A program made the position numbers and the translations under genes. This document shows positions 46,599 to 57,883 of a stretch of DNA of 64,000 nucleotides, one piece after another (position 1 is the first letter of the stretch; each line of letters starts with the position of its first letter). This stretch comes from Brevibacterium antiquum CNRZ 918 (GTDB lineage Bacteria; Actinomycetota; Actinomycetes; Actinomycetales; Brevibacteriaceae): assembly GCF_900169145.1 (NCBI RefSeq), contig NZ_FXZD01000001.1:248001-312000 (forward strand), written 5' to 3'. The notes under the pieces are model-generated. The model was given only the letters and a program-made list of their open reading frames with translations, was not told the origin of the DNA and made no database searches.

Positions 46599-49472
46599 GT
46601 GATGAAAACTAACAGCGGTGAGCAGTCGGCAGGTGTGTCACATCTCGACACTCTGCGGGTCAAGGGCGCGCGCGCCCACAACCTCAAGAACGTGGAGGTC
46701 GCCCTGCCTCGCGACTCCATGATCGTCTTCACAGGTCTCTCGGGGTCGGGGAAGTCATCCTTGGCCTTCGACACCATCTTCGCCGAGGGGCAGCGCCGTT
46801 ACGTCGAGTCCCTGTCCTCCTATGCCCGAATGTTCCTGGGTCAGATGGACAAACCCGATGTCGATTTCATCGAAGGTCTGTCACCGGCGGTGTCGATCGA
46901 TCAGAAGTCGACCTCCCGCAACCCCCGCTCCACGGTCGGCACCATCACCGAGGTATATGACTTCCTGCGCCTGCTGTGGGCTCGGATCGGCGTGCCGCAC
47001 TGCCCCGTCTGCGGTGAGATCATCACGAAGCAGACTCCACAGCAGATCGTCGACCAGCTGCTCGAACTCGAAGAGAGGACGAAGTTCCTCGTGCTGGCTC
47101 CCATCGTCCGCTCCCGCAAGGGCGAATTCGTCGATCTCTTCACCGAACTGCAGGCCAAGGGCTTCGCTCGCGCCATTGTCGACGGGGAGCAGATCAGTCT
47201 CAGCGAGCCTCCTACTCTGGAAAAACAGTACAAGCACACGATCTCCGTCGTCGTCGACCGCTTGGTGGCGAAGTCGGGCCTGCGCCCCCGACTGACTGAC
47301 TCAGTCGAGACAGCCCTCGGCCTCGCCGACGGACGCATCGATGTCGAGATGGTCGACGAAGGTGTGACACGGACCTTCTCGGAGCACATGTCGTGCCCGA
47401 ACGAACACCCATTGGCAATCGACGAGATCGAGCCCCGCACCTTCTCGTTCAACTCTCCCTTCGGTGCCTGCCCCACCTGTGACGGCATCGGCACTCGGCT
47501 CCAGGTCGATGAGACCCTCGTCGTTCCGGATGAGGATCTCAGCCTCGGCGAGGGCGCGATCGCTCCCTGGGCGGGCGGAAAACAGGTGACGAAATACTTC
47601 AACCGTCTCCTCAAGGGCCTCGGGGACGAACTCGACTTCGATATGACGACTTCGTGGAAGGACCTGCGCAAGTCCGACAAGACTGCGATCCTGACCGGCA
47701 AGGACTACAAGGTCCACGTCAAATACAAGAACCGGTTCGGACGCGAACGCACCTACTCCACCGGTTTCGAAGGCGTCTACCAGTACATCCAGCGCAAGCA
47801 CGAGGAAACAGAGTCCGACTGGTCGCGAGAACGCTACGAGTCCTACATGCGCGAAATTCCCTGTGCGAGCTGCAACGGTGCCCGACTCAAGCCGGAGATC
47901 CTCGCCGTCAAGGTCGGCGGCAAATCGATCGCCGAGGTGGCCGAGCTGGCTCTCGACGAATCCGCTGAGTTCCTCTCACAGCTGGAGCTGGACTCTCGCG
48001 ACGCGGCAGTCGCAGCCCAGGTGATGAAGGAGATCAACGCACGTCTGGGCTTCCTTCTCGACGTCGGACTCGACTACCTCAGCCTCGACCGGCCCGCAGG
48101 TTCCCTGTCCGGTGGTGAGGCCCAGCGCATCCGCCTGGCCACCCAGATCGGGTCCGGCCTCGTCGGGGTCCTCTACGTCCTCGACGAACCCTCCATCGGT
48201 CTCCACCAGCGCGACAACAGACGACTCATCGAGACTCTGAACAAACTCAAGGAACTCGGCAATACCCTCATCGTCGTCGAACACGACGAGGACACCATCG
48301 CATCGGCCGACTGGATCGTCGACATCGGTCCGGGCGCGGGCGAACACGGGGGAGAGGTCATCTACTCGGGTCCTGTTCCCGGGCTCAAAGACGCCGACCG
48401 ATCCATCACTGGTGATTACCTTGCCGGACGTCGAGCGATCCAGGTCCCCACGACCCGCCGGCCAGTCGACGATGACCGCGTCGTCACGGTCGAGAAAGCC
48501 GTCGAGAATAACCTCCGCAACGTCTCGGTCTCGTTCCCCCTCGGTGTGCTCACCGCCGTCACCGGTGTCTCCGGCTCAGGCAAGTCGACCCTGGTCAACG
48601 AGATTCTCTACACCCAGATGGCCAACGTGCTCAACGGTGCCTCACGAGTACCCGGTCGGCACAAGCGAGTCACCGGGCTGGACAACCTCGACAAGGTCGT
48701 CCATGTCGACCAATCCCCGATCGGTCGCACCCCACGGTCGAACCCGGCGACCTACACCGGGGTCTTCGACCGCATCCGGCGCCTGTTCGCAGAGACCGAA
48801 TCGGCGAAGGTCCGCGGTTACCAGCCGGGGCGATTCTCCTTCAACGTCAAGGGAGGACGCTGCGAGAACTGCAGCGGTGACGGCACGATCAAGATCGAGA
48901 TGAACTTCCTGCCCGACGTCTACGTCACCTGCGAAGTCTGCGGGGGAGCCCGCTACAACCGCGAGACGCTCGAAGTGACGTTCAAGGGCAAATCCATTGC
49001 CGAGGTGCTCGAGATGCCCATCGAAAAGGGTGCCGAGTTCTTCGCCGCGATCCCCGCCATCTCCCGTTACCTCAACACCCTTGTCGAGGTGGGCCTGGGC
49101 TATGTTCGTCTGGGTCAGCCTGCGACCACGCTCTCCGGTGGTGAAGCCCAACGAGTCAAGCTCGCGGCCGAGCTCCAGAAGCGCTCCCGCGGTCGCACCG
49201 CCTACGTTCTCGACGAACCGACCACCGGGCTTCACTTCGAGGACATCTCGAAGCTGCTGCATGTGCTGCAGGGGCTCGTCGAAAAGGGCAACACGGTCAT
49301 CGTCATCGAACACAACCTTGATGTCATCGGCAACGCCGACCACGTCATCGATCTGGGTCCTGAAGGCGGACGAGGCGGTGGAAAGATCATCGCCCAGGGC
49401 ACCCCAGAAGAGGTGGCGGCTAACAAGAAGAGCCACACCGGGCGGTTCCTCAAAGCGATGCTCGATGGCTGA
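46599..49472 (+). CDS. uvrA: UvrABC excinuclease subunit A
   Basis: Damage-recognition ATPase of nucleotide excision repair, 957 aa, with two ABC domains. First Walker A is [10 protein letters not shown] (about residue 46), the second [14 protein letters not shown] (about residue 656). Zinc modules show CPVCGE and CASCNG in the first half and CENCSGDG with CEVCGG in the second. Both ABC signatures ([26 protein letters not shown]) are intact. Two adjacent starts, GTG 46599 and ATG 46602, differ by one residue; the GTG fits a leaderless mRNA. The stop overlaps uvrC by 8 bases. Confidence 0.97.
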   Translation: MMKTNSGEQSAGVSHLDTLRVKGARAHNLKNVEVALPRDSMIVFTGLSGSGKSSLAFDTIFAEGQRRYVESLSSYARMFLGQMDKPDVDFIEGLSPAVSIDQKSTSRNPRSTVGTITEVYDFLRLLWARIGVPHCPVCGEIITKQTPQQIVDQLLELEERTKFLVLAPIVRSRKGEFVDLFTELQAKGFARAIVDGEQISLSEPPTLEKQYKHTISVVVDRLVAKSGLRPRLTDSVETALGLADGRIDVEMVDEGVTRTFSEHMSCPNEHPLAIDEIEPRTFSFNSPFGACPTCDGIGTRLQVDETLVVPDEDLSLGEGAIAPWAGGKQVTKYFNRLLKGLGDELDFDMTTSWKDLRKSDKTAILTGKDYKVHVKYKNRFGRERTYSTGFEGVYQYIQRKHEETESDWSRERYESYMREIPCASCNGARLKPEILAVKVGGKSIAEVAELALDESAEFLSQLELDSRDAAVAAQVMKEINARLGFLLDVGLDYLSLDRPAGSLSGGEAQRIRLATQIGSGLVGVLYVLDEPSIGLHQRDNRRLIETLNKLKELGNTLIVVEHDEDTIASADWIVDIGPGAGEHGGEVIYSGPVPGLKDADRSITGDYLAGRRAIQVPTTRRPVDDDRVVTVEKAVENNLRNVSVSFPLGVLTAVTGVSGSGKSTLVNEILYTQMANVLNGASRVPGRHKRVTGLDNLDKVVHVDQSPIGRTPRSNPATYTGVFDRIRRLFAETESAKVRGYQPGRFSFNVKGGRCENCSGDGTIKIEMNFLPDVYVTCEVCGGARYNRETLEVTFKGKSIAEVLEMPIEKGAEFFAAIPAISRYLNTLVEVGLGYVRLGQPATTLSGGEAQRVKLAAELQKRSRGRTAYVLDEPTTGLHFEDISKLLHVLQGLVEKGNTVIVIEHNLDVIGNADHVIDLGPEGGRGGGKIIAQGTPEEVAANKKSHTGRFLKAMLDG

Positions 49473-51324
49473 CCCAGCGTCCTACCGCCCTGCCACAGGC
49501 AGCATCCCGACCTCGGCTGGGGTCTACAAATTCCGCGACCCCGACCGGCGGGTGATCTATGTCGGGAAGGCGAAGAATCTCCGCAATCGGTTGAACTCGT
49601 ACTTCTCGAACCCCGCGCAGCTGCACCCCCGGACCTCGACGATGGTCCACACCGCTGCCTCGGTGGAATGGACTGTCGTTGACACTGAGGTCGAGGCGCT
49701 CCAGCTCGAATGGACGTGGATCAACGAATTCAACCCACGCTTCAACGTCATGTTCCGCGACGACAAGTCATACCCCTACCTCGCGATCACGATGAACAAC
49801 GAGGTGCCGCGGGCCTTCATCACTCGTGGCAAACGTCGTCAGGGCGTGAAGTACTTCGGGCCCTTCGCCCAGGTGTGGGCGATCAAGGACACACTCGACC
49901 TGCTGCTGCGGGCCTTTCCGATGCGCACCTGCACGGCCGGAGTGTACAGACGAGCCGAACGCAGCGGCCGTCCCTGTCTGTTGGGATACATCGACAAATG
50001 CGCTGCCCCCTGTGTGGGAGAGATCAGTGTGGACGACCACAAGGACCTGGCCCGCAGCATCTCTGATTTCATGTCCGGCAACACCGGACGCTTCATCAGC
50101 TACCGGCAGAAGGAGATGGCCTCGGCCGCCGAAGAGCTTGACTATGAACGGGCGGCGCGCCTGCGGGACGAGATCACTGCACTGCAGAAGGTACTCGACA
50201 AGTCGGCAGTCGTCCTCTCCGTCAACGCCGACTGCGACGTGTTCGCTCTCGTCACCGAGGAGCTCGAAGCTTCAGTGCAGGTCTTCCACGTCCGCCAGGG
50301 ACGCATCCGGGGACAGCGGGGCTGGATCATTGAACGCTCTGACGATCACAGCCCGGCAGAACTCACCACCGACTACCTCCGCCAGGCATACACGGGACTC
50401 GAGGCGGATGCTATTCCCCGTGAAATCCTCGTCGACACGGTCCCGGCCGATAGTGCCTCGCTCGAGAGCTGGCTGAGTGAACAGCGCGGATCCAGAGTCA
50501 CCGTCCGGGTTCCGGAACGCGGAGAGAAGAAGGCCGTTCTCGAGACCGTGGCGAAGAATGCGAAAGAGGCTCTGCTTCAGCACAAGCTCAAGCGTTCCTC
50601 CGATCTGACCACCCGCAGCACGGCGCTCAAGGAGATCCAGGAGTACCTGTCGCTGCCCGAAGCACCGCTGCGCATCGAATGCATCGACATCTCGCACACC
50701 CAGGGGTCCAACGTCGTTGCTTCACTCGTGGTGTTCGAAGACGGACTCGTGAAGAAGCGCGACTACCGTCACTTCGCCATTCACGGTGAAGCCGCAACCG
50801 ATGACACAGCCTCGATGTACGACGTCGTCTCACGTCGATTCAGCCGTTACCTCGAGCAGATGAGCTCCGACGAACCGGATGAACGGTTCGGATACCGTCC
50901 CAGCCTCCTCGTCGTCGACGGGGCCGGCCCCCAGGTGGCGGCCGCCACCAGGGCACTGCACGATCTGGGCCTCGTCGACATTTCGGTGGTAGGTCTGGCC
51001 AAACGCCTCGAAGAGGTTTGGGTCCCAGACGATCCGTTCCCCGTCATCCTGCCCCGGAACTCAGAAGGACTCTTCCTCATGCAGCGTCTGCGCGATGAGG
51101 CTCACCGCTTTGCCATCAGCTATCACCGCTCGAAACGGGCAAAAGCGATGACCAGCTCCGTCCTCGACGACATCTCCGGACTGGGCGAGTCCAAACGGTC
51201 TGCGCTGCTGCGCCATTTCGGCTCGGTGAAGAAGGTCCGTGCAGCCAGCATCGAAGAACTGTGCGAGGTCCAGGGCATCGGCCAGGCCCTCGCAGAAAAG
51301 GTCGCGGCCGCACTTGCAGACTGA
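49465..51324 (+). CDS. uvrC: UvrABC excinuclease subunit C
   Basis: Dual-incision nuclease of nucleotide excision repair, 619 aa. The N-terminal GIY-YIG domain reads [20 protein letters not shown] (3' incision). CxxxC-like cysteines follow ([15 protein letters not shown]). The UVR motif that binds UvrB is [20 protein letters not shown]. The RNase H-like domain (5' incision) starts near [20 protein letters not shown], and two helix-hairpin-helix motifs end the protein ([30 protein letters not shown]). The ATG at 49465 lies inside the end of uvrA; longer versions into uvrA are rejected. Confidence 0.96.
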   Translation: MADPASYRPATGSIPTSAGVYKFRDPDRRVIYVGKAKNLRNRLNSYFSNPAQLHPRTSTMVHTAASVEWTVVDTEVEALQLEWTWINEFNPRFNVMFRDDKSYPYLAITMNNEVPRAFITRGKRRQGVKYFGPFAQVWAIKDTLDLLLRAFPMRTCTAGVYRRAERSGRPCLLGYIDKCAAPCVGEISVDDHKDLARSISDFMSGNTGRFISYRQKEMASAAEELDYERAARLRDEITALQKVLDKSAVVLSVNADCDVFALVTEELEASVQVFHVRQGRIRGQRGWIIERSDDHSPAELTTDYLRQAYTGLEADAIPREILVDTVPADSASLESWLSEQRGSRVTVRVPERGEKKAVLETVAKNAKEALLQHKLKRSSDLTTRSTALKEIQEYLSLPEAPLRIECIDISHTQGSNVVASLVVFEDGLVKKRDYRHFAIHGEAATDDTASMYDVVSRRFSRYLEQMSSDEPDERFGYRPSLLVVDGAGPQVAAATRALHDLGLVDISVVGLAKRLEEVWVPDDPFPVILPRNSEGLFLMQRLRDEAHRFAISYHRSKRAKAMTSSVLDDISGLGESKRSALLRHFGSVKKVRAASIEELCEVQGIGQALAEKVAAALAD

Positions 51325-51437
51325 CTTCACGGTCCCCGCAGACTCACGGTTCGGCAGGTACTGAGCCCACTGTCGGAGAACTGCTCTAGAGTAGTGCTCG
51401 ACAGCTGTCTTCAACCGCGGAACCCCAAGGAGGACGT

Positions 51438-52334
51438 GTGAGTACGCAGGCCGAATCGAACGGCGCCGACCATCCCATCGAGGTCGTCCTCGTGACGGGA
51501 ATGTCCGGAGCAGGTCGGACCACCGTGGCCAATGTGCTCGAGGACATGGACTGGTACGTCGTCGACAATCTGCCTCCGCAGATGATGCGTCCCCTCGTCG
51601 AACTCGTCGCCCGTGCCGATGGGGCACTGCCCAAGATCGCCATCGTCACCGACTCGAAGGGTCGGGCGAAGTACACGGAACTCGAAGACACGATCAGTGA
51701 CTTCGTCGATCAGGGACTCTCCCTGCGCATCCTCTACCTCGATGCAGCCGACGAAGTTCTCGTCCGACGCTTCGAATCCACCCGCCGCCCTCACCCGCTC
51801 CAAGGCGAAGGGACGCTGTTGGAAGGGATCGAAGGCGAACGCTCGGCCCTCGAATCGCTCAAACGCCGTGCCGACATCATCATCGACACCTCCGAACTCA
51901 ACGTCCATCAGCTTTCCAGCCAGGTGCGCAAACGCTTCAGCACCGGAGACACCCCACTGCTGCGTCTGACTATAATGAGCTTCGGCTTCAAATACGGACT
52001 GCCGAAGGACGCTGACCACATCGCCGATGTTCGCTTCCTGCCCAACCCGTACTGGATTCCGCACCTGCGCGGACACAACGGACTCGACTCCGATGTCGCG
52101 GACTTCGTCGTCGGCCAGAACGGAGCCGAGGAGTTCATCGAGCGCTACACCGCGACCTTGGAGACGGTCTCACAGGGCTACCTCCACGAAGGTCGCGGCT
52201 ACGCGATGATCGGTATCGGCTGCACCGGCGGGAAGCATCGCTCGGTGGCGATCAGCGAACGCATCGCCAAGAGTCTCACCGCGCAGACCGGCATACCGGT
52301 CACCGTGCGCCACCGTGATCTGGGGAGAGAGTGA
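51438..52334 (+). CDS. rapZ: RNase adapter RapZ / P-loop nucleotide-binding protein YvcJ
   Basis: 298 aa protein with an N-terminal P-loop, here VTGMSGAGRTTVANVLED (Gly21-Thr28), with Arg where most have Lys. A second nucleotide-type segment is YLDAADEVLVRRFESTRRPHPL and the C-terminal domain has FGFKYGLPKDADHIADVRFLPNPYW and GIGCTGGKHRSVAI. In E. coli it controls glucosamine-6-phosphate synthase mRNA through GlmZ, but in Gram-positives it is a GTP-binding protein of unclear role. AGGAGG at 51426-51431 serves the GTG at 51438. Confidence 0.94.
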   Translation: MSTQAESNGADHPIEVVLVTGMSGAGRTTVANVLEDMDWYVVDNLPPQMMRPLVELVARADGALPKIAIVTDSKGRAKYTELEDTISDFVDQGLSLRILYLDAADEVLVRRFESTRRPHPLQGEGTLLEGIEGERSALESLKRRADIIIDTSELNVHQLSSQVRKRFSTGDTPLLRLTIMSFGFKYGLPKDADHIADVRFLPNPYWIPHLRGHNGLDSDVADFVVGQNGAEEFIERYTATLETVSQGYLHEGRGYAMIGIGCTGGKHRSVAISERIAKSLTAQTGIPVTVRHRDLGRE

Positions 52335-52335
52335 G

Positions 52336-53331
52336 ATGGAGACCGAAGACCTCCCGCAGATCATCCCTGATGTCAAAGACAAGGGACCCAAGATCGTCTC
52401 CTTCGGGGGAGGACACGGCCTCTACGCTGCCCTGCGCGCCTTCCGTCTGCTCACCGAGTCCCTGACGGCTGTGGTCACGGTCGCCGATGACGGAGGTTCC
52501 TCCGGCAGGCTCCGCGATGAGCTCGGCGGTCTCCCACCTGGTGACCTGAGAATGGCCTTGGCAGCACTCTGCGACGATGGGAATTGGGGCAAGACCTGGC
52601 GGGACGTGATCCAGCACCGATTCGACTCCGACGGTGAACTCAGCGGCCACTCCGTGGGCAACCTGCTCATCTCCGCCCTGTGGCAGATCCATGGTGATCA
52701 TGTCGCCGGCCTCGACTGGATGGCCAAACTGCTGCGCGCCCATGGTCGGGTGCTGCCCATGTCTTCGATTCCACTGACGATCGAAGCCGATGTGAAGTTC
52801 CCGGGGTCCTTTCAGGTCGTGCGGGGTCAGTCCGTGCTCGCCTCGACCCTGGGACATGTTGAGACCGTCCGGCTCGATCCGCCGGTCCCACCGGCCCGAC
52901 ACGAGACGATCGAAGCTGTCGCCGAGGCGGATGTGCTCAATCTCGGACCCGGCTCCTGGTACACCTCGGTGATGCCGCATCTTCTCGTTCCCTCCCTCGC
53001 GGAGGCGATCAGACGATCCTCCGCGGTGAAGTCCCTCACCTTGAACCTCAGCTCCAGCGACGGCGAAACAAGAGATCTCAGTCTCAGCGAACACCTCGTG
53101 TCACTGCACAGGCATGCCCCCTCACTCGAGCTGAACTATGTGTTCGTCGACGAGGCTGCAACACTGGTGGAGCCTGATCTGGCGCGGTGTGCACGGGAGA
53201 TGTTCAACGCCAAACTGTGGGCTCGCCCGCTGCACTCACGGCGGGCAGGACAGCATGACAGCCTCAAGCTAGCCGCGTGTTACCGTGACATGTTGGTGGA
53301 CGCCGGGATCGGCGTGGACGAGCAGTGGTAG
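52336..53331 (+). CDS. yvcK: YvcK family UDP-sugar-binding gluconeogenesis factor
   Basis: 331 aa protein of the CofD/YvcK family, which in B. subtilis and mycobacteria binds UDP-GlcNAc and is needed for peptidoglycan precursor control on gluconeogenic carbon. Motifs are [57 protein letters not shown] and [18 protein letters not shown]. The ATG at 52336 follows GGGGAGAGA and lies one base after the rapZ stop. The trio rapZ-yvcK-whiA is conserved across Gram-positive bacteria. Confidence 0.95.
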   Translation: METEDLPQIIPDVKDKGPKIVSFGGGHGLYAALRAFRLLTESLTAVVTVADDGGSSGRLRDELGGLPPGDLRMALAALCDDGNWGKTWRDVIQHRFDSDGELSGHSVGNLLISALWQIHGDHVAGLDWMAKLLRAHGRVLPMSSIPLTIEADVKFPGSFQVVRGQSVLASTLGHVETVRLDPPVPPARHETIEAVAEADVLNLGPGSWYTSVMPHLLVPSLAEAIRRSSAVKSLTLNLSSSDGETRDLSLSEHLVSLHRHAPSLELNYVFVDEAATLVEPDLARCAREMFNAKLWARPLHSRRAGQHDSLKLAACYRDMLVDAGIGVDEQW

Positions 53332-53357
53332 CAAATTCAGTCGCAGGAGGACGAACA

Positions 53358-54341
53358 ATGGCACTGACCGCTCAGGTCAAGGATGAGTTGGCACGGGTGA
53401 AGATCACCCGCACATCTGCTCGCAAAGCCGAAGTGTCTGCGATTTTCCGCTTCTCCTCCGCACTTCACCTCGTCAACGGTTCGATCGTGTTGGAAGCCGA
53501 ACTGGACACCGCGCAGGCGGCCAAACGTCTCCGCAGTGAAATCAAGGACCTCTACGGCCAATACGCTGACATCGTCGTCATCAACGCCGCCGGAATCCGC
53601 CGCTCCAACCGCTACCTCCTGCGAGTCACCCGCGACGGGGGTGCGCTGGCCCGCCAGACCGGTCTCGTCGACAACCGCGGACGACCCGTTCGCGGACTGC
53701 CCTCTGCCATCGTCAACGGCTCCGTTGCCGATGCCGAAGCCGCCTGGCGTGGAGCGTTCCTCGCCCACGGATCATTGACCGAACCCGGTCGTTCCTCTGC
53801 CCTCGAAGTCACCTGTCCGGGACCTGAGGCGGCACTCGCCCTGGTCGGCGCGGCCCGACGACTGGGACTGAGCGCAAAGGCGCGGGAGGTTCGTGGAGTT
53901 GACCGCGTCGTCATCCGCGATGGCGACGACATCGCGGCCCTGCTCACCCGCATGGGTTCCCACAGTGCTGTCCTGGTGTGGGAGGAGCGTCGAATGCGAC
54001 GCGAGGTCCGTGCCACAGCGAACCGTTTGGCCAACTTCGACGATGCGAACCTGCGCCGCTCCGCCAGAGCCGCAGTGGCCGCCGGGGCCCGAGTGGAGCG
54101 CGCTCTGGAGATCCTCGGCGACGAGGTTCCCGAACACCTGCGCTACGCGGGCCAGCTGCGCGTGACACACAAACAGGCATCACTGGAAGAACTGGGCCAA
54201 CTGGCCGATCCGCCGATGACCAAGGACGCCGTCGCCGGTCGCATCCGTCGCCTGCTGTCCACGGCCGACAAATATGCCGAAGATCTGGGAATTCCAGGCA
54301 CAGAGGCCAGTCTCACCCCGGAAATGCTCGAAGATCGCTAA
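53358..54341 (+). CDS. whiA: WhiA-family DNA-binding regulator
   Basis: 327 aa regulator related to Streptomyces WhiA, which controls septation and sporulation genes and chromosome organisation in other Gram-positives. The N-terminal part, [20 protein letters not shown], leads into a LAGLIDADG-like core ([20 protein letters not shown]). The C-terminal helix-turn-helix is near [20 protein letters not shown] (about residue 275-310). AGGAGG precedes the ATG at 53358; the upstream in-frame extension overlapping yvcK is rejected. Confidence 0.95.
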   Translation: MALTAQVKDELARVKITRTSARKAEVSAIFRFSSALHLVNGSIVLEAELDTAQAAKRLRSEIKDLYGQYADIVVINAAGIRRSNRYLLRVTRDGGALARQTGLVDNRGRPVRGLPSAIVNGSVADAEAAWRGAFLAHGSLTEPGRSSALEVTCPGPEAALALVGAARRLGLSAKAREVRGVDRVVIRDGDDIAALLTRMGSHSAVLVWEERRMRREVRATANRLANFDDANLRRSARAAVAAGARVERALEILGDEVPEHLRYAGQLRVTHKQASLEELGQLADPPMTKDAVAGRIRRLLSTADKYAEDLGIPGTEASLTPEMLEDR

Positions 54342-54344
54342 GAT
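54339..54344 (+). promoter_or_regulatory. Probable -10 box for leaderless gap mRNA
   Basis: TAAGAT contains the whiA stop codon and ends 7 bases before the gap ATG. It would let the glycolytic genes be expressed apart from whiA. No -35 seen. Confidence 0.5.
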
Positions 54345-54350
54345 CGAGGT

Positions 54351-55352
54351 ATGAGACGAATCGCCATCAACGGCTTCGGCCGTATCGGTCGTGCCCTGTA
54401 CCGCTTGTCCCTCGAACCCTCATGTGACTTCGAGGTCGTCGCCATCAACGATCTCACCGACACGCAGACGCTGGCCCACTTGCTGGCCTATGACTCCGTG
54501 TGGCCGCGATTCGACCACACGGTCGAAGCAGCCGAAGACTCACTCACCATTGATGGGACAACCATCTCGGTGCTCAGCCAGGCTGATCCGCACGATATCG
54601 ACTGGTCTGCGCATGACGCCGAACTCGTCGTCGAATCCACCGGACGATTCACCCGACGAGACCAGGCCGAGGTCCACCTCGGCGGGACTGTGAAGACAGT
54701 CGTGCTGTCGGCACCGGGTAAGGACGTGGACGGAACGTTCGTCATGGGCGTCAACGAAGCTGACTTCGACCCGGCCCAGCACACCGTCGTCTCCAACGCC
54801 TCCTGCACAACGAACTGCATGGCCACCATCGTCAAGGCCGTCGACGACGCCATCGGCGTCGAATCCGGCCTGCTCAACACGGTCCACGCCTACACCGGTG
54901 ATCAGATGCTCGTCGACGGGCCGCACCGCGATCTGCGTCGCGCCCGTGCAGCGGCAGTCAACATCGTCCCGACCACGACCGGCGCCGCACGCACCGTCGG
55001 CAAGGTGATGCCGCACCTGGCGGGCAAGCTCGACGGACTCGCGATCCGCGTTCCTGTCCCTGCCGGGTCGATCATCGACTTCACCTTCACCCCGAAGCAG
55101 AGTGCCACGACCGAAGAGGTCAACGAGATTCTGGCGAAGGCTGCCCAGTCCTCGCCGTACCTCGAATACAGCACGGCGCCTCTGGTGTCGACCGATATCG
55201 TCGGCACCACCGCCTCAGCGATCGTGGATTCCCAGCTCACGATGACGCTTGGCAACCAGATCAAGGTCGTGGCCTGGTACGACAACGAATGGGGCTACAC
55301 CAACCGCCTCAAAGACATGGTCAGCTACATCCTCGGTGAAAGGAACAAATGA
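54351..55352 (+). CDS. gap: Glyceraldehyde-3-phosphate dehydrogenase, type I
   Basis: Oxidises glyceraldehyde 3-phosphate to 1,3-bisphosphoglycerate with NAD. It is 333 aa. The NAD-binding N-terminus is RIAINGFGRIGRALYRL; the catalytic Cys is residue 152 in SNASCTTNCMATIVK; TTTGAARTVGKVMPHLAGKL and WYDNEWGYTNRL complete the family. The residue after the first beta strands is Asp-containing (AINDLTDTQTLAHLL), which favours NAD over NADP. It starts the gap-pgk-tpiA-secG unit. Confidence 0.96.
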   Translation: MRRIAINGFGRIGRALYRLSLEPSCDFEVVAINDLTDTQTLAHLLAYDSVWPRFDHTVEAAEDSLTIDGTTISVLSQADPHDIDWSAHDAELVVESTGRFTRRDQAEVHLGGTVKTVVLSAPGKDVDGTFVMGVNEADFDPAQHTVVSNASCTTNCMATIVKAVDDAIGVESGLLNTVHAYTGDQMLVDGPHRDLRRARAAAVNIVPTTTGAARTVGKVMPHLAGKLDGLAIRVPVPAGSIIDFTFTPKQSATTEEVNEILAKAAQSSPYLEYSTAPLVSTDIVGTTASAIVDSQLTMTLGNQIKVVAWYDNEWGYTNRLKDMVSYILGERNK

Positions 55353-56566
55353 GGACATACGACGACCCGCAGATCTTCTCCCACCGCACGGTCCTCGTTC
55401 GCAGTGACCTGAACGTGCCGATGGACGAGGGCGCGATCACCGACCGTGGTCGCATCTTGGCCTCGGCCGCTACGATCAGAACACTTGCCGAGGCGGGGGC
55501 CCGGGTGATCGTCATGTCCCACCTGGGGCGGCCCAAGGGTGCACCCGATCCGCAGTATTCGCTGCAGCCTCTGGTTCCCGAACTCGCGAAGGCGATCGGC
55601 CGTGACGTCGTGTTCGCAGCCGACACCGTCGGTGCTGAAGCGACGGCCAAAGCGAAGGCTTTGGGCGATGGTGAGGTCCTCCTGCTCGAGAATCTGCGCT
55701 TCAACCCGGGGGAGACGTCGAAGGACGAGGCCGAGCGGAAGGCCTTCGCGGCACAGCTGGCCGCACTGGCAGACGATTTCGTCTCCGACGGTTTCGGAGT
55801 CGTCCACCGCAAGCAGGCCTCCGTCTATGACATCGCAGCCCTGCTGCCGCACTACGCTGGATCACTCGTACGGGCCGAGGTCGAAGTCAGCGATCGTCTG
55901 CTGAACTCCCCACAGGCACCATTCACTGTCGTTCTCGGCGGATCGAAGGTCTCCGACAAGCTGGGCGTCATCGACAATCTCATCGATCATGCGGACAATC
56001 TCCTCATCGGCGGCGGCATGGTCTTCACCTTCCTCGCCGCGCTCGGCCACGACATCGGGTCCAGCCTCGTGGAGAAGGACCGAGTCGACGACGTCAAGGG
56101 CTATCTCAAACGTGCCGAGGGCGGGGGAGCGAATATTATCCTGCCCACGGACATCGTGATGGCCGCGTCCTTCGCCGCAGACGCCGAGAACTGGGTGCGT
56201 CCCGTCGCGGAACTCGAATCGACACCGGCGGGTGCGCAGGGTCTGGGCCTCGACATCGGGCCCGAATCGGCCGAGGCCTATGCTGAGGTGATCTCAGATT
56301 CGAACACTGTGTTCTGGAACGGTCCCATGGGTGTCTTCGAATTCCCGGCCTTCGCTGCCGGTACCAAGGTCGTGGCAGCGGCACTGACCAACGAGTCCGG
56401 CACTGAGTCGAGTCGTCTGACAGTCGTCGGTGGAGGCGACTCGGCAGCGGCCGTGCGCACACTCGGCTTCGCCGACGACGACTTCGGCCACATCTCCACA
56501 GGTGGCGGTGCCAGTCTCGAATACCTCGAGGGTAAGACGCTGCCCGGACTCCAAGCACTCGCGTGA
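55349..56566 (+). CDS. pgk: Phosphoglycerate kinase
   Basis: Makes ATP from 1,3-bisphosphoglycerate. It is 405 aa. Substrate and nucleotide segments are VLVRSDLNVPMD, VMSHLGRPKGAPDP, LLLENLRFNPGE, VVLGGSKVSDKLGVIDNL, FWNGPMGVFEFPAFAAGT and VVGGGDSAAAV. The usual SDAFG segment reads SDGFGVVHRKQAS here. The ATG overlaps the gap stop by 4 bases. Confidence 0.96.
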   Translation: MRTYDDPQIFSHRTVLVRSDLNVPMDEGAITDRGRILASAATIRTLAEAGARVIVMSHLGRPKGAPDPQYSLQPLVPELAKAIGRDVVFAADTVGAEATAKAKALGDGEVLLLENLRFNPGETSKDEAERKAFAAQLAALADDFVSDGFGVVHRKQASVYDIAALLPHYAGSLVRAEVEVSDRLLNSPQAPFTVVLGGSKVSDKLGVIDNLIDHADNLLIGGGMVFTFLAALGHDIGSSLVEKDRVDDVKGYLKRAEGGGANIILPTDIVMAASFAADAENWVRPVAELESTPAGAQGLGLDIGPESAEAYAEVISDSNTVFWNGPMGVFEFPAFAAGTKVVAAALTNESGTESSRLTVVGGGDSAAAVRTLGFADDDFGHISTGGGASLEYLEGKTLPGLQALA

Positions 56567-56580
56567 GAAAGAAGACGACA

Positions 56581-57366
56581 ATGAGCGACCGCACCCTGCT
56601 TCTAGCCGGCAACTGGAAGATGAATCACGATCATCTTGAAGCCATCTCAAGTGTCCAGAAGCTTGCCTGGGCACTCGAAGACGCCAAACTCGACGAGACG
56701 AAATGCGATGTCGTCGTGATTCCTCCGTTCACCGACATCCGGTCCGTGCAGACTCTCATCCAAGGTGACAAGCTGTGGCTGACCTATGGTGCGCAGGATG
56801 TCTCGCAGCACGAACCTGGGGCCCATACCGGAGAGATCGCGGCATCGTTCCTGTCCCGCCTGGGTTGCACATATGTCGTCGTCGGTCACAGCGAACGGCG
56901 TGCGAACAACAACGAGACCAACGACGTCGTCGCAGCCAAGGTCAAGGCGGCGCTGGCGCAGGACATCACACCCATCCTGTGCATCGGTGAGTCGCTGGAG
57001 CAGCGTCAGGAGAAAACCCACGTGGACTTCACTCTCACGCAGCTCGAAGAGTCCTTGGCCGGCCTCGACTCCGCTGCACTCGAGGGGCTCGTCATCGCTT
57101 ACGAACCGGTCTGGGCGATCGGCACGGGAGAGACCGCGACGGCGGAGGATGCAGCTGAGATGGCTGCGGCTATCCGTGCCCATCTGGAAGAGAAGCACGG
57201 CTTGGCACTGGCTTCGAGCACCCGGATCATCTATGGCGGTTCGGTCAAAACCGGCAATGTCGCGCAGATCCTGGCCTCCGACGACGTCGACGGCGCACTC
57301 GTCGGGGGCGCCAGCCTCAACGGCCCCGACTTCGCCGCTTTGTGCAAGGCCGCAGTGGCAAAGTAG
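56581..57366 (+). CDS. tpiA: Triosephosphate isomerase
   Basis: Interconverts dihydroxyacetone phosphate and glyceraldehyde 3-phosphate. It is 261 aa. Catalytic segments are LLAGNWKMNHDH (Lys), VVVGHSERRANN (His), VIAYEPVWAIGTGETAT (Glu and loop 6) and IIYGGSVKTGN (phosphate loop). The ATG at 56581 is preceded by GAAAGAAGA; an in-frame GTG at 56563 overlapping the pgk stop would add six residues without family similarity. Confidence 0.96.
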   Translation: MSDRTLLLAGNWKMNHDHLEAISSVQKLAWALEDAKLDETKCDVVVIPPFTDIRSVQTLIQGDKLWLTYGAQDVSQHEPGAHTGEIAASFLSRLGCTYVVVGHSERRANNNETNDVVAAKVKAALAQDITPILCIGESLEQRQEKTHVDFTLTQLEESLAGLDSAALEGLVIAYEPVWAIGTGETATAEDAAEMAAAIRAHLEEKHGLALASSTRIIYGGSVKTGNVAQILASDDVDGALVGGASLNGPDFAALCKAAVAK

Positions 57367-57409
57367 ACTGACCAACACATCCTCTGACGAAATATAGGTA
57401 GTTCTCGAC

Positions 57410-57655
57410 GTGGAAATCCTCAACATCATACTCATCGCGTTGCTCGTCATCACGAGCATCTTCCTGACTCTCCTCATCCTCATGCACAAGGGCAAGGGCG
57501 GCGGCATGTCAGACATGTTCGGTGGCGGCATGACCTCATCGCTGGGATCCTCGGGCGTTGCCGAACGCAACCTCAACCGGTTCACGACTCTGATGGCGAT
57601 CGTCTGGGGCGCGTGCATCATCCTGTTGGGTCTCATCACCCGCTTCAACGCCTGA
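57410..57655 (+). CDS. secG: Preprotein translocase subunit SecG
   Basis: Third component of the SecYEG channel, 81 aa. Two hydrophobic helices (about residues 3-22 and 58-77) flank the glycine-rich loop LMHKGKGGGMSDMFGGG, which is typical of SecG, and AERNLNRFT precedes the second helix. GTG start at 57410 after TAGGTAG. Its place after tpiA is the standard actinobacterial order. Confidence 0.93.
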   Translation: MEILNIILIALLVITSIFLTLLILMHKGKGGGMSDMFGGGMTSSLGSSGVAERNLNRFTTLMAIVWGACIILLGLITRFNA

Positions 57656-57796
57656 GTTCATTCAACTTCAGGCAGCGAAGGCATTGCCTGAGTGTGAGGG
57701 CTGGGATACGGCGTGACCTCGCAGACATGCCCGCCGAGGGCTTGGCGTGAGGACGGGCTTCGGCACCATGAAGACCAGCTACGCGATCCAAATACC

Positions 57797-57838
57797 ATGA
57801 CGAAGGACCCTGACCGATCGGTCAGGGTCCTTCGTCAT
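57797..57838. terminator. Perfect 42-base palindrome, bidirectional terminator
   Basis: ATGACGAAGGACCCTGACC at 57797-57815 and its exact reverse complement at 57820-57838 surround GATC, so the full 42 bases read the same on both strands. It lies between secG (plus) and pgi (minus). The stem would be very stable in RNA from either strand. The 141 bases between secG and this element hold nothing else I can support apart from a 7-base-pair hairpin at 57668-57691. Confidence 0.85.
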
Positions 57839-57883
57839 GCCCAGAGGATCTTCGTTCAACCGGAGGTCAGTTCCGGCCGCAGA

